From Phallus indusiatus (lineage: Eukaryota > Basidiomycota > Agaricomycetes > Phallales > Phallaceae), in assembly GCA_027605045.1 (NCBI GenBank), contig JAQFWX010000002.1, forward strand, positions 806,001-870,000: a stretch of DNA of 64,000 nucleotides, written 5' to 3'. Positions within the stretch are counted from its first letter, which is position 1. Each line of letters opens with the position of its first letter. A model generated the notes under the pieces. It saw only the letters and a list, made by a program, of their open reading frames with translations. It ran no database searches and was not told where the DNA came from. Shown in pieces: positions 33,602 to 47,413 of the stretch. A program made the translations under genes and the position numbers.

Positions 33602-35143
33602 CGTCTCTTGGTTGAACAGAAAGTGCGCTCTGAAGGGACATTCTGAGATCCTATATAAATAATGTTCGGCCGACAACGCATCATCCTTTGGATGAATTTC
33701 ACATAATAATCATGATTACGTAAGGTAGATACAGAACCGGTCGGCGGTGTTTTCTCTCACCAAGATGCCAGACAGATTGAAGTTGGAGTAAAGTTTCGTG
33801 GTATGAACATGCCAATAGAACTGATGAAGTAACGACAAATTCGATTAGTGATTACATCTTAAATTTCTTTTTCCTCACAAGTTCAAGTAGCAAAACAGAC
33901 AGCTGACATCCCCACTTCGGGCTCGTTAGCCAAATCAGCGGTCGCCAGAATACACCCTAATGCACCTGAGACCTTGAGCTTGAGGGACCCACCGCATTCC
34001 TATGCAGTCGGTCATCCTGCACTGAAAGAGCAGGCCAAAGCCTCGGACATTGCACGCTCGTCAGCGCGATGAGAACTACCAGGCATACTTACGAAATAGG
34101 GCCGGTACAGCGGAGATGATAGAGACACAAGTATCACGGCAGCTATCTAGGCAGTCGTTTGAAATCAAATTACCCTCTGAGGCCTATTGGTAATGCAGTG
34201 CAATGAGCTTCGTGCCGAGTATCGTGCCGGGTATCAAGAGCATAAGAAATGCAGTGAGTTGATCGCATTCAGGGAGCTGGTTGGCTATTGAATATTGAAT
34301 ATTGAATATTGAAGGCACAGATGACTAGCACAGTCTAGCAACACCTTTCGATGCCGAGCGGCGAGAAGTATGGGCTTTGTACAATATTTCACTTGTCGGC
34401 CATACCTAGTTCTTTAGTTAAATATTAGTATCGGTCGTCTATAACCCAGCGTAGACTTCAATGTTGCGAAGGCTGGATCGGCATTTCTCCATAAATCAAG
34501 GTTAAAATTGGTTTTTATCAAAAACGCTGATTTGATTTTTGCGACAGTCTCCTAGTAGTACACTATCAACTGAACTATTCTCACCATATCGTTTGAGCTG
34601 CGGCCCTTGTTGTGTCATTTACTCACTATTGCATCTTGCAGGGCAAAGAGAAGAATGATCATACCAAAAATTCTTTGTCACGTCACAAAGCGAACGTGAA
34701 TTAAATTCACCAAATCAAACTGGACTTTGTATGACTAACTTGCTCTTCATGTGCTTTTCATGTGCCTTTCACGCAGTTCATATATCTTAGTTGAAGGTGA
34801 GATTCTGGAGATTTTCGCCAGAATTAAAACCTTGATACACTAGACATGTGCAGTCAATACGCGAAAGGTGGCAACATAACCGATTTTTACTGTGAAGCAC
34901 CGAAGGCAGGATCTAGTCAGGGCACACACCAATATCCTCGGCATAGATCTGATCTGTGGTGGGTAACTTGTACCTTGGCTAGTGAAAACAAAATCGCCTG
35001 GGACAAGACATACAATCATGGAATTAAACAAAACCTTGGAATAGAACTGATACTTAAATACAATGTACAGGGGTTCAAGGACTAAGGGTGTCGGTGCTCC
35101 TTATTCTCGCTTTCAGCGCTTCAGCTTGCGTAACAACGGCGCT
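33602..35143. other. Intergenic region, no gene supported
   Basis: The upstream flank of desaturase copy 2 and 3' flank of the GST gene. It includes a short period-7 minisatellite. The plus-strand frame at 34846-35085 (79 codons) has no recognisable features. Confidence 0.5.
34287..34313. repeat. Minisatellite, period 7 (attgaat) x 4
   Basis: Four tandem copies of attgaat, the last with one change (attgaag). Confidence 0.9.
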
Positions 35144-36366
35144 TTAAGCCAGCACAGCTAAACCTTGTTGCACAGCAGGCCTAGCTGTGATTCGTTCCAG
35201 CCATGCCTAGATAACGAGTAGGTTAATATCAATCGGGAGGAACGAAAATGGTTCGCCACAATCTTCATACCTGAATATTAGGATATTCGCTCATATCGAT
35301 ATCTGCGTTCTTACCGACGTTGACCCTATCAACGTTTTTGATAAGCCTGAGATCACGTTTTTCAACAGATAGATGGTCTTACCAGGGGCTGTGTGATGCA
35401 CATAATATTTGTTAGAAATTCTGATATAACAATCAAACGTAAATGTCTTACAATGTTTTAATATCTGCGATGGTGAAACGGTCTCCGACGAGATATTCAC
35501 GACCCTTCAGGCGCTCTTCTAATACTGAGAACAAACGCTTCGTTTCGTCCTGCAATGATGTCCTAGTTAATGGGAACAAAGCTCGAGACTGAAAATCACG
35601 AACGAAGTAACGTTTGACCGCATAAGGAATGGTTTCCGGGGCAGCTTTTTTGAAATGGAATCTATATTATAACATTCAGTTCCTTCCTTTCTCGTTTTAT
35701 ATTCTCGACACGTACAGCTGGCCTTGCCTGAACAAAAAAGAATGAATCTCATTAAACCGAGAGCAAAAGACATCAGGATCATCAGCTCACATAGGCCCAA
35801 TTCCTCCATGAGCGAAAAACAGCCATTGAAGGACTTCGCTATAAAGCTTGGGTTCCTTCACAGGGTCATAGGACAGTTTATGTTCAGGATCATAATGATG
35901 TCCAAGATCTGCCATTAAGTGAGTACTAATATGACATGATCTAGGGAGAAAGCCGACGTACATACTAAGATTGCTGACGTCTCAAATACAGAAAAGTCGC
36001 CATTCTTATGGTCGACAATAGCAGGAATACGGCCTACAAGGGTAAAATAACGTTTCAGACGTTGCACCACAAAAGGTTGAGAATATAGTACCGTTGGGAT
36101 TGATTTTCAAAAACCACTCGGATTTTTGCTCGTTCTCTTTGAAAGAGATCCGACGTAGCTCGTCTGAAAATCAAAGTTTGAGCACCATGCTTATGATGTG
36201 GCCCTAGGGCTGAGGCGACGCACAATCGATATTAAGTTCGTGAAGAGCGACAGTTATAGGGTGACCTGAGTATCATGTGAATACACACACTCACGCGCTC
36301 CTGACGAACGAAAAAGATCTCACCGTTTGGTGTGCCAACAGCATAGAAAGTAATCGGCTTCGACAT
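35144..36366 (-). CDS. Glutathione S-transferase, URE2p-like
   Basis: Cytosolic GST conjugating glutathione to electrophiles. Exons: 36324-36366, 36224-36265, 36092-36163, 35966-36033, about 35791-35925, 35716-35727, 35604-35661, 35452-35549, 35383-35388, 35271-35346, 35144-35206. The N-terminal thioredoxin fold reads [15 protein letters not shown], then [13 protein letters not shown] and [10 protein letters not shown]; the helical domain has [15 protein letters not shown] and [16 protein letters not shown], and the end is [16 protein letters not shown]. Exons of 12 and 6 nt are needed for phase, and one intron is only 36 nt. The exon 4 to exon 5 join does not keep phase with any good splice pair: one base is in excess before [17 protein letters not shown]. 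This may be a sequence error or a real lesion. Confidence 0.8.
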
Positions 36367-39248
36367 GATAGTTGATAAAAAACGAAGTGTTGACAATGGA
36401 TTGATTCTGCTGCTTGCTATCGGAAGCCTACAAGAGGTTGACCAGAAGGACTGAAGAAGCATGCGTTGCTACTCCTGGTTCTTTTATGTGTCTCCGATAT
36501 GACGATATGACAAGGCGTATGAGAAAACACCATGACGAAAAAAGTCGAAAGCTGGGTAAAAGAAGACCGAAAGAAGGCGCCTTTCTGACAAATCAACCCA
36601 ATCAAGACCCGTATTAGTGGGATTTTCTGTATACGATCACTACAGGCTGTCTACAGTTGGATGATTATACTCTCTGGTTTGCTGATTCGAGTCTTTTGAT
36701 TATCAAGCACTTAGTAATATTGGAATTCAGGAAGTGACTTGGTAATACACCAGTTCATAATTGCGTGATAATCCAGGTTCGCTGACATGACACATTATAT
36801 TGTTTTTGAATATTACATCAAGAACATCGTTTCCTTACTGGCACTATGGGTAGCTATTGGCTATGAGGAATATGACCACACGCAAGATGTCGCCATTTCC
36901 GTTGTCTGGGAGTCAAGCCATGAACCAATAGCAGGAATGCAACTAATAAGCCAGTAAGATGAGTTGTCTTCCACTTTTGGAGTAACCTGAGAAAGCATTC
37001 AATCACAAATCAGCCAATACTAGAGGGAAGCGGTTACATAGTCTAAAGCAAAGTTGTACGGATCAATTAGTAGACTACATAGGCTCGGAGCCCGTGGCCC
37101 GTGGGTGATATGTACCTACAACTCATCAATAAAAACAATTTAAAGCAGCCCCAGAACATAAGAATGGTTCAAGGTAACGAGTAAGTGTCCTGCTCACTTT
37201 CTGCTATAATACTAATTAAGTGACAAAATTACCCAACTATCATCAGACGAAAGGTGAGGATTTTGAGTTACAGCGCTCTTTTCATGGTTTGCATTTACAC
37301 TAGGCACCACTACAGCTAATTGGCGAAACGTAACTAAAATTTATCCGGACTGCCATTAGATGAATTTGCAGCACCCTTGAGCCGTACTTGGTTCGTTCGT
37401 CGCGCTTAAATTCAGTATGAACGAAAAGGATAACTCAGTAAAGTCATCGGTCAATTCTTCACTTTTCAAGTTGAATCTCACCACCGGCAGCTTTTAATTG
37501 GGGTGCATGTTACCATATTTCACTCCAAAACGAGTATGTTGATGCCATCATCTTTTGCGACTGTGAAGAAATTCGTTCATTGAGCCAGAGAGTATATGTA
37601 TATACGATCCAAAATCGTAAATCCCGTACTGAAAAAAAGCAGGTCTCGGAACACACAATACCAGCTTCTCACCAGCGTCACATAATGAATACAACCCTGT
37701 GGCAAACTCGAGTCTATGTATATCAAACGTCAATGCTATGTAGGTATAGGTACATAGACACTCACCCAGGTGCATAGGGACTTGAAGCTCTGTGGCGTTC
37801 CTGCACGCTGGCTGATACGTGCTTTTGTGTAGGACGAAAACTCTTAATCTAAGTGTAAGCAAGAATCAATGTTTACGGGCATCCTTTGACCCGCTGCACT
37901 CGGTCAAATCCCCATTACTAATAGAAATGAACCCTTCCGATTGAAATTTGAAAAAATTGCTTGATCACTTGAAATAATCGGTACTTAAGAGATTAATACG
38001 CACTTATCATAGACTTGCCATGGCTGACTAAATTAACAGACCGTTTTTCGTTGGCTACCGATCACTGGGAGACTGAGGAAATCACAATGGTTTTGGTAGT
38101 ATCGTAGTCCGAAACGCTACGTGTTTATGGAGCTGTTAAGGAAGAATCAGCGAAGTCATTGAACCAGAGACTTGGGTATTTGCTTCCCACATGTACAGGT
38201 ACGAGTTGAAAACTAGATACCAGATATTAATTTCTCGCCCAAATGACCACCGCCTGTCAATTCAATCCCTATATGGAATGCACCTGCGTGATTTCGGGAG
38301 AGTTAGAGTGACAGAATTTACGAGTCAGAGTATACTAATGATCGCGATATTGAGGAGCGCGATCCACCATTATACATCAGCTAATGAGACGAACAACATC
38401 GCCTCCGAGTCCTATCCGCCTAGAGGGAAGGTAGTACGCGTCTGAGAAACATCGTAGGCAAAGAAGCAAGCCCTATTTCCTTGAACATCATTTACTGGCG
38501 CAAAGTTGAGTACGAAGTTAATGAGCCTAACTGAACGCTGTTTCGCCAGAATTTAAATGAATGCTGAGAAAATTTTCGGGTCAAACAGACATCACGACAC
38601 AAATTAAGACGCACCGTTTTTGTTTCTAAGTTATACAAAACGAAAGCATTCACAGAATTTGTTCACGGTAAGCCTCGGAAGCTGATTATGTAGTTCCTAA
38701 CTTGAAAACCAACCTCGGCTGATTTTTATCACTATCATGTAGTATTCATGGTGTTGAGCGCCCCGTGAGCCGGCCATTTTTAAAGCTTGAAGTTGACGCT
38801 GAACGTTGAAATTTGAAACTTGAGCTTGAGCGTGTTACCGTGGCTTCTGGAGTTGCGGCCGTGTGATTACATAGGACTATAGGACACATTAGCTGACATA
38901 ATGCGGCCAACTGGTGAAAAAAACCAGCTTTGAGTTGATCGTTCTCCTGAAATTCAAGATATTGACCAGCCAAGATTATTGATCAATCGGTCATGAAACC
39001 TATGTGAAGATCAAAAATGAGGTGCGTTTTCTACTTATTATATTTTTTTCATGCACGCTGCTTAGGTGCACTAATAACAGTGCAAAAAAGGTTGATCGTA
39101 ATCCGTAAGCAGCTCTTTAGGTCCAGGATGGTTCGACCAAATCGTTTTTAATTTTTTACTGGCGTCTGTCATCCTTTTAAAAATGTCTTCGTTCGGTTCC
39201 AGAATAATATCCTTGACTTCTTCAAGGCGTATCTTCTAGCTTAGTCTT
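36367..39248. other. Long intergenic region, about 2.9 kb, no gene supported
   Basis: This is the longest gap among the genes outside the AT-rich island. All open frames are 104 codons or shorter, none shows a domain, and base composition is even. I see no tRNA, large repeat or transposon feature. A non-coding transcript cannot be excluded. Confidence 0.45.
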
Positions 39249-41084
39249 ATGCCCAACTGCTACCATTACCTTCTGTCTATTTTTGCCTGGATCCAAATCG
39301 TCAATGCTATTGTTAGTTATACAAATGTCTTCGTTGACCCAGAGTTTGTTCTTGCTCAAGAATTACCTGACTATACGTTGGAAGCCAGAGCAACGATAAC
39401 CCATTGGGCGATACAGCTTGCAGCACAAGGACCGTGGAGTATGTGTACCTTTTTTACATTCCATGCCCATGATTTCTATGTAATTAATGTGAATCCCAGC
39501 TGTTATGAACAAAACTGTTACTCCACCTTCCGGCGACAAACATGACTATATGAGTTGGGCTCCATAGTAGGTCGTTCTAAATCTTTAAATTTGAGGTCTC
39601 ATCGGAAGTAGCGCCTGGCCCAACTGTACTGGAGTCAAAAATACAACTGAGTTGACTCCCGAGCAAAGTATGTTCATCTCCGTTTATTACGCGAGCAGTA
39701 AATCCCTATAGAAATTCCTTTTTGTGTACAGTATGGGTGACATGTCCTTATTACGATCGTGATGGTGTTTTTAATCCGGATGGTCGGTTAATCGACGATA
39801 TCGGTGCATTCCAAAATCTCGCGGATGCTGTCCTTTATAATTCCCTAGCATGGGTTTTCGCTGGAAGACCAACCGCGTTGTTCGCTGTAAATGTGGGTGC
39901 GTACTTATTCCCTATTCTTTGTTTTTTCATGCTCACTTAATCGAAATAATCAGTGGACTTCCTTAAGACATGGTTCTTAGATCCGGCCACGAAAATGAAC
40001 CCCAATTTGAATTACGCCCAGATGTTCAGAGGGCCAAAAGGACAGATTGGAAGGCACACCGGTGTTCTGTTAGTGTCAGTGATTTATAGTTAAGGAAAGC
40101 TATTGACGTCTGGAATCTGCTTTAAGAGATTTGAAATGTTTCACCAAGATAATTTCCGGCATCTTAATGCTTAAACAAGGAAATTGTGCTTTATGGACGC
40201 AATATTTGGATGACCAGTTTACCACATGGGTAGCGGCATACATTAACTGGCTGGAAACCGATCCTACAGCCCTCATTGAAAGCCAGGCATCAAAGTGAAT
40301 TCTTTCCCCTTCTCATTATTATTTCAAAATTAATGACCTTCATGTATCATTTTAGCAACCATGGTTCCTTTTATTACACTCAATTGGCGTCTCTCAAACT
40401 TTTTCTCAATGACACAGCCGGCGCCTTGAACGCTACTACCACGTATTTTCGTAATCAGTATGCGGATCAAATCAGCGCCAACGGGGAGCAGGTAACACCT
40501 CAATGATACTCGAACCTTCGCTGCATACTAAGACAGCTTAGCCATTTGAGAGTGTTCGAACGCGACCTTACCACTACCGTGCTTATAATCTTTGCGCAAT
40601 GATAGTGAGTTATTATTTACTTTCTGGGAAAGGAACTTACCCGATATTCAAAAACATCAAAAATCAGACTAACGCACACATTCAACAATATCTCAACAAA
40701 TCATCGAATGTCTGGAATTGGAAAACCAGGGAAGGAGCGACTATACATACAGCTTTGAACTACGCCATGACCATATCGCCCAATCTGACCAATGAAACTT
40801 CTCACATTGCTGAGCTTTATCCGGACGTTGCTGCTGTCGCTGCTATCTACGGCGATGAGTCAGGGAGGTACTCAGACTTTTTACAGCTTGGAGCACCGCG
40901 GTATAAGGAGCAGCCATACTACTTTTGGTATCAACCAAGATCGACTAGCATGAGCACCGTCCCATCACCTATTACTTCTGTGTCATCTTCCTCTAGAAAT
41001 ACCCCTTCGCTCCTATGTTTTAGGCTCTTCCTATTATTAAACCTGATACAAAGTCTTATCCTTTCAGGTCTATTTTCAAAGTGA
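39249..41084 (+). CDS. Alginate-lyase-family protein, secreted and probably GPI-anchored
   Basis: Alpha/alpha-toroid polysaccharide lyase family protein (alginate lyase domain, PF05426 type). Exons 39249-39438, 39500-39566, 39612-39667, 39732-39896, 39954-40068, 40127-40294, 40356-40491, 40542-40604, 40668-41084 give 458 residues. A signal peptide (residues 1-21) precedes GPWTVMNKTVTPPSGDKHDY, WVTCPYYDRDGVFNPDG, AFQNLADAVLYNSLAW and NNHGSFYYTQLASLKLF, which carries the family's Asn-Asn-His-Gly motif. Many N-glycosylation sequons are present. The C-terminus is Ser/Thr-rich and ends in a hydrophobic segment, as expected for a GPI-anchor signal. The true substrate in fungi, which lack alginate, is unknown; a glucuronate-containing polymer is plausible. 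Confidence 0.85.
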
Positions 41085-41326
41085 TCGATTATTTATTCTT
41101 GTTTTACATTCAACTATTTTCAATGATAATTTTCTTATCTGATGTTGATGCTCCAACGTTCTATCTTAGAAATGTGTAAAACTCGATCTTGTCTGAACTG
41201 GAAGCCTGAACAATTTTCGAAGTGAGCTGTGACAGTGACAGGTGCGATCGTCACACGACACCTTACTTTTTTTCACTAGCACGAGTCAATACTCGGCTCG
41301 GGCATTTCACTCTTTTTCGTTTTTGA

Positions 41327-44300
41327 ATGATGATAAGCGAAAGTTTTCAAACGTTCAGAAATGCTTGCGATACTTCTACAGAAACCTTCAAAAAGTTGGA
41401 ATCTCTTTACAGTTCACTAGTAAGTCCACCTAAACATCGGCCACAATCTTCTTAGGGACCACCATGTCGTCCCTAAAAACCTGGTTCATGCTTTCTTCTT
41501 CTAAAACAGATGGAAGATGAAAACCCGACGCTCTCTGAATCTCGACAAATGGACTTTGAAATTGTTTTCTCTCAGAAGATAATTGCTTTTTATGAAACCA
41601 TTCCAGGCGCTGCGCTGAGTTTCGTTGCGTCCTTCATAACTGAGCTTTTCGAGCGACAATTCTCAGCCCCTGCCAAGAAGAAAAAGAAAAATTTATCCTT
41701 TATCCAACTTGAATCATGGGAGCACGTCCTGCGCGTCATTGTTATTGGTTTAGAGGTATACATGAGTTTGTTTGCGATATGTACCACATTACTAATGGCT
41801 CGTCAAGACATACTCAGCGTCGCATCCGCAGAGTAGGTCTTTTCACAGCTCCGAAACCCTGCGAAAACCCTTAATAAATATTCTTAGAACACTCACAGCT
41901 AGGAGAAGTACTTTACAAGCCGCTATTTACAATCCTCAGTTCAATTGCCGGGTTAAAATTCTCAACTCGCCTTAAAATTGAGGTAATAAACTTGCGAACG
42001 TAGCTGCTGGAAATTCATTATGTTGTGAAAGATGTTTGGCCTCCTATCTGACCTTGCGCAGACGTCATTTGAAAACAAAAAGCTATTGAGGGAAAAGGAC
42101 ATTCTAGGAGGGTATGTGTATGAACTTAATCAATTTTAGAGGCTTAATCTGTCACAGACCTCGTTTAGGAATGCTAATATCATCTACGAAAGGTAATTTT
42201 AAGCTATTTGCTTGACTTTCAGCACAAACAAATTATGTAGAATATTTGGTTTTGGTCATTCTCCTCCAGTTACTGGAAAGCGTGATATTGCTTAATGAAA
42301 ATGAAGGCGCAGTAATGGATATGGCAAAATCAGTGTTTCAGAATCGAAAGATCAAAAGATCCCTAAAACAGACAAGCCCCGAGCTAATAAAAATACTGCA
42401 GGAGGCGGGAAACATTGGGTGGGATTTGGTAATTGTAGAACTGGGCGGCCTCGTTTAATTTGTTCTGATTTCTGTTCTAGACTGCTGATCGCCTCATTCG
42501 CGCAATGGCAGCGGCAGACGCTGAAAAGTGAGTACAAAGTGCTATCTGTTTATACTACCTCCCGTGATTAGTGAAGACCACAGCCGTTTCTGCTCGCCTC
42601 TCCCCGAATAAGAGCCAATGACAAAACCTTTTCACATCCCGAGACGCTTCGATATATTTATATGGATAACGGTGCTTTAATTGTCAATATTGAGGATGAG
42701 GTATATGCGAAAAATGCCTGGATATACCTTCGATCAACAGACTCAACTAGCACTTCAACAGGATGGTATTGATTGCTTAGACATTGCCCTCAAATCAATA
42801 ATTTCAATGAGTCTGAAAGAAATTTCAGGTATGTATGCGCGATGATTCATGAAATTCCCACATCTTTTTTCTTTTGTTTAGCCTCGTCAAAGGTTGAAAT
42901 ATCGTTAAAACTCTCTTCTCCTCCAATGATGGCTACTCAGGCGGTTCCATCAAAAACAAACAACAGCCATGCAGTCATCTTTGAGATAAATCTTGTCGAT
43001 CTCAACGAATTTAAAGCTGCTCTCAAACATCGTGGTTTAGTGAGTTTGTCTCTAATCCTTAGGTAGTTCGGTGTAAACCCTCAATTTAGGACGAGCTTGC
43101 AGGAAGACTTGGGACCAGGCCCTCGAGTAAACAATCGGTAGCTAATGAGCCTTTAAACATGCATAATATATCGCGAATTTCCTTGGAGGTAGATATAATT
43201 TCCCCCCGAATATTAAAAAGCTCAATACTTTCATAGGAAAAGTCACTTGCAGTCGAGAAGTGTATGTACAAATGAACTTCGTCCTTCAACCTTCACCCTA
43301 ACTGGATTCTCAATCGTTTAGTTTATCGTACAAGTACTCCGGAGCCAATGGTATCTCATGAAGAGGCAGTCTGTGAAGCAAAATTCCCGGAGACAGACAT
43401 GACTGCGTTTACCAGCAATGACAAATCGGCATCATCTCCTCCCAATCACTTAAGCGAAGAAGAGGGGCCTTTATATCTCGTGCATGGGGCCCACAAATCT
43501 GTTGAAGAGTCGTTAATAAACAATAACGGTATATGCATTATTGTTCGCTGTCTGAGTTTCTGGCTGAAGTTTACACAGGCAATCATAAAGAATTAAGGAC
43601 GCTACAAGATCAGAATAAACTCTTAGTTGATGACGGACATAAATTGACGCTTAAACGCAAAAGAAGTTCCGCAGAGATTAACGAAAGCAATCCCAAATCG
43701 AAACCTAATGAAGGTCCCTATTACAACTCTCAATTTCTGACAAAGCAAGCCCCAATCTCAAAAAGACAGTATAAGGCACGTCGCCGGATACTGAGTTCCG
43801 GAGAATCATCAACTTCCGAGGATGATATAATTCCTTTGGCAAGCCCAATCCATATTGACGACCCAAAACACTTGACAAAACTCAATACCGATCGCCCTGA
43901 ACGCTTGATCTTACCTACGACTTCCAAGACGAGAAGAGAGGTGAATTTGAAAGCTGCTCCCCCTCATCCCCCAATCTTAGGAAAATTACGACCCAAGGTG
44001 ATGATATTAAGTTCTAATCCTACGAAATACAATTAAAATGCCCTAGCCTAAACCCAAGAGACGAAAATTTATAGAAGAATCCGACTCAGACGGATCTCAA
44101 GAATCTCCTGTGCTATTATTCAAAGAGACCTCTAGCGTGGTGACTTATCATCTATACTTACATAAATTTATTTCTCATGCCACATAGAAAATGATCGTAA
44201 AAAAGACAACATCTCCAGAGAATTACCCGTATCCTACTCCTCCTAAGAATAAGATGAATGTTTACGGATCTCCAAACCCTCAGACTACTCTTATCCAAAA

Positions 44301-45649
44301 GCCTGCTTTTCCAGTTGCTGTAGAAGCCTCCTCCCCATTCAAAAGCAAAGACTTGATCCGAGAGGTTCTCGATAATGAAGTACCGGCGCAAGATGTAGAG
44401 ATGGATGTATCTGAGGAGCTTAATGCATTCGACGACTCTGATCGAGAGGATGATATGGATAAGAGCCTTTTATCACTTCGAGCAGGACGTAGGATTCAGG
44501 ACTCGCTGAACCTCGATTCGACCTTGGTTCATGATTTATCTCGGACAAGAAAGGTTGTTTTTAATAAGTCGAACTAGTGTTTCAATTATTGACCACTCAC
44601 AGGATTCTCAGGCCACAGTCCTACCACCACTGAAATCTGCTTTGAAAAGCGTCACTCGTTCTGTGTCCAGTATCATCGACTTAACGCACCTTGCGGACTC
44701 TCCGAGAAATAATAACGTCAACAAATGCAATTCTGAAACGCAGATCCAACTGAACTTAAATCCTGCCGACAACACAATTAACATTGGAGATCCTGATACA
44801 GGATTAGCCGATACATCCAACGCCGCATCGTTTGCTGCTCAACCGTCTGCTGTACCTTACAAAGAATACCCTGAAGAAATCAAAGACCTCCCTACCGACC
44901 CTTTTAGTCGACCTTTTGTCATCAAACCTGACACAAACGAAGATTCTCATATTTCAAGGCCCCCTTCAACGCCACTTTTTAAAAACGTGTCCAAGAGAAT
45001 GTCAAAAGAGGTCCTTCGCGTCCCCTATATAATTGATAATCGTGCGCTTCATCATAGAAGTTCAAGGATTGTTTTAGAAGATGTGGAGTCCAGTTCGTCG
45101 CAAGATGAGATCCTGACTTCGGAGCAGAGATTAGTAAATGTGCGTATCACTTCATTGATGCCAAAGGCTTATTCACATGGGGATCGAAATCCAGGTACTA
45201 AACAAGATACACGCGGTGGGTCAGATGAATTTTGAATCATAATACAAAACTAAAGTCATCGTAGACCATCGTTGAAAATCTAGGCAAGAAAATTAAAGGA
45301 CCAAATGTTGTTGGAAATGCTCTCTCTAGCAAGTTTCGTCTATATGCTGCTGAAGAATTAGAAAGAATGCTTCAAGAGAGGTTAGCCTTCACCCTAACAC
45401 GCTCTGTTTGGAAGCTTTAACCTAGCTGATCTAATGCGCAAATCAAGTATCAAACATCGTCAAAACATGGTTGTTCTTGAGCATAAATATGGGACCTACC
45501 ATAAAAATCTCAAGGGAGGGTTAGAAGACATTAGAACGTCAAATCAAGAAATCATAAAAACGCTTGAACAGGTGGTCCAGGATCATGATACTTTGAGTCT
45601 TGTGAGGAAGATGCCAACTAGACTTGCTGCTCCTCCCAAGTTTTTTTGA
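41327..45649 (+). CDS. Large nuclear-type protein: helical N-terminus, disordered middle, C-terminal coiled coil
   Basis: About twenty exons, beginning 41327-41419, 41510-41755, 41808-41832, 41888-41982, 42032-42111, 42140-42192, 42223-42428, 42481-42527, 42577-42700, 42762-42828, 42882-43039 and continuing to a TGA at 45649; phases agree through about 45.2 kb. Residues 1-270 look like an all-helical repeat domain (ALSFVASFITELFERQF, TNYVEYLVLVILLQLLE). Next comes a beta-rich part (ETLRYIYMDNGALIVNIEDE and HAVIFEINLVDLNEF), then about 500 Ser/Pro/Lys-rich residues with acidic patches, then a coiled coil (AAEELERMLQE, LKGGLEDIRTSNQEIIKTLE). This order resembles meiotic chromosome axis proteins of the SYCP2/Red1 type, but that is inference from architecture, not sequence matches. 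Confidence 0.6.
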
Positions 45650-47413
45650 AAGTTTATTAACGAATTATGTGTCACTCGAATAGATTCCAACAATATCAAA
45701 TCAAGTTGTAATATAATTAAGGTTTCAAAAGTTAACAATGTCACTGTCCTCCCCGGGCCACTTGTGGACCGTGGATGCAACTGTTATATTGAAGCGTCCT
45801 TGGCATGGTCCAGAGGATCCAAAGGATCTCCTAGAGGGAATGAAATTGCATCATCAAGCTTCTCACTAATATAATAATTCGTTTCAAGGTGTCCAGAGTC
45901 TTCTTTTTCGATTTTCGATGAGTCGCATGTGAACCCATACCTCCCAGATATAGGATCCCTTTCGAACGTCCAATCGGACTGGTCTCGTAATAGCCTTAAA
46001 TCTTGGGTCCAGAATGGACTGGCATTCGTCTCCTCAGTTGCTCCTTCCGGGGCGTCACCCTCAGCATATCCTGAGGTTATGGATGCTTGTAAAACAGGAA
46101 AAAATTCCGTGCTGATACTAGATTTGTCCCTACAAGAAAGGGATTAGAGATAACGCAAGAAGTGGGCGGAAGAAAAATGTCGATGTACCCAATATCGGGG
46201 AACATGACAAGGGGTGTCGGTCTCCGTTCTTCATCGACAAAACCTGATCAATGTCAAGGAAACCTGTTTTCTGAAAGCTACTCCTGGGGAACCTACCGAT
46301 TGCGAAATCTACAATTACTCCCGTTTTATTTTCGACAGTAATGGGCCGTCCGATTTGTTTCACCGGCCGCTATACACATCGTCAGAAGTTGTACGAGGTG
46401 ATATATATACTGGAAATCATGATAATTTCTTACGTTGAACTTGAGCCCTGGTCCCTCTTGCACGAGTGTTGTTTGTTCACCAGGCTATTGTTCATTCGGA
46501 TCCATGAGGTTATGTGATTTCCGTTCACTGATTGAAAACGCACGGTGATATTCACCCATAAAGTCGGTCTAACGCTGCTTCCATTATCGAACTGAGGACT
46601 TAGGACCAGAAGTCTATTTATTTTCGGTCAGAGCTCGCTAGACTGCAAGATGTATAATGTAATATACTACACACTGGTTCACATACACCACTTTGAGGAA
46701 CTCATTACCTGTTGCGCGATGCACACAGCAAACATGGTTTTTATCATATTGTAGTTGCCTTTAGTAACGAACCTTCACCGGTGAATAGGACCTTTCTGAA
46801 AACAATTTGAGGTAGGTAACAAATGCCAGGAAAACATAAGGTATTACTTCCAAACGACCGAGAATTGGGTACGATTCAACTCTTTAAGATTGGGCACTTG
46901 AAATGACAGCACAAGGCTAACAGGATTTTTTCCAATGTCGCCGCTGGTATATTTAGCACATGAAGGTGGGTGAAATCAGAGTATGAACTATGGATTTCAA
47001 GATGAAAGCATGCTTACCGTTGGATATTTAGTTGTTTTCTGTAAGCCGTCATTGTGGTTTGTAGCGCAATGTGTGTGGGGTGAATCACATACCCTTAGCA
47101 CAACAAACCTATTTAAATGGAACCGTGACGTCGGGACGTGCCTATGTGCGAAGCACTAAAATAGACTCAAGGTACAACCAGTCAATGCATATTCAATATA
47201 TAGTGCCTGACTTATTACCCAATGATTGGATATATATATATTTGTCAGTCTTCAAGCGAAGTGAAATATGTACAGGTTCATAAAAAGAACAGCTCTTTAT
47301 TTGAGCCAGGCATAATCGTGAAAAAAAATCGTGATTGCTTCTCACCATAAGGGATCCCAGGTTTTCGAAATGGAAGTTAGGGTACAAGTATATGTTTAGG
47401 AAAGACATTCTTA
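45650..47413. other. Region without a confident gene
   Basis: A plus-strand frame starts at about 45738 (MSLSSPGHLWTVDATVILKR) and another is open at 45895-46147 (SYLPDI-like start, later GLAFVSSVAPSGASPSAYPE). They may be exons of one small gene, but no splice donor joins them in phase. 46150-47413 shows nothing beyond chance frames. Confidence 0.3.
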
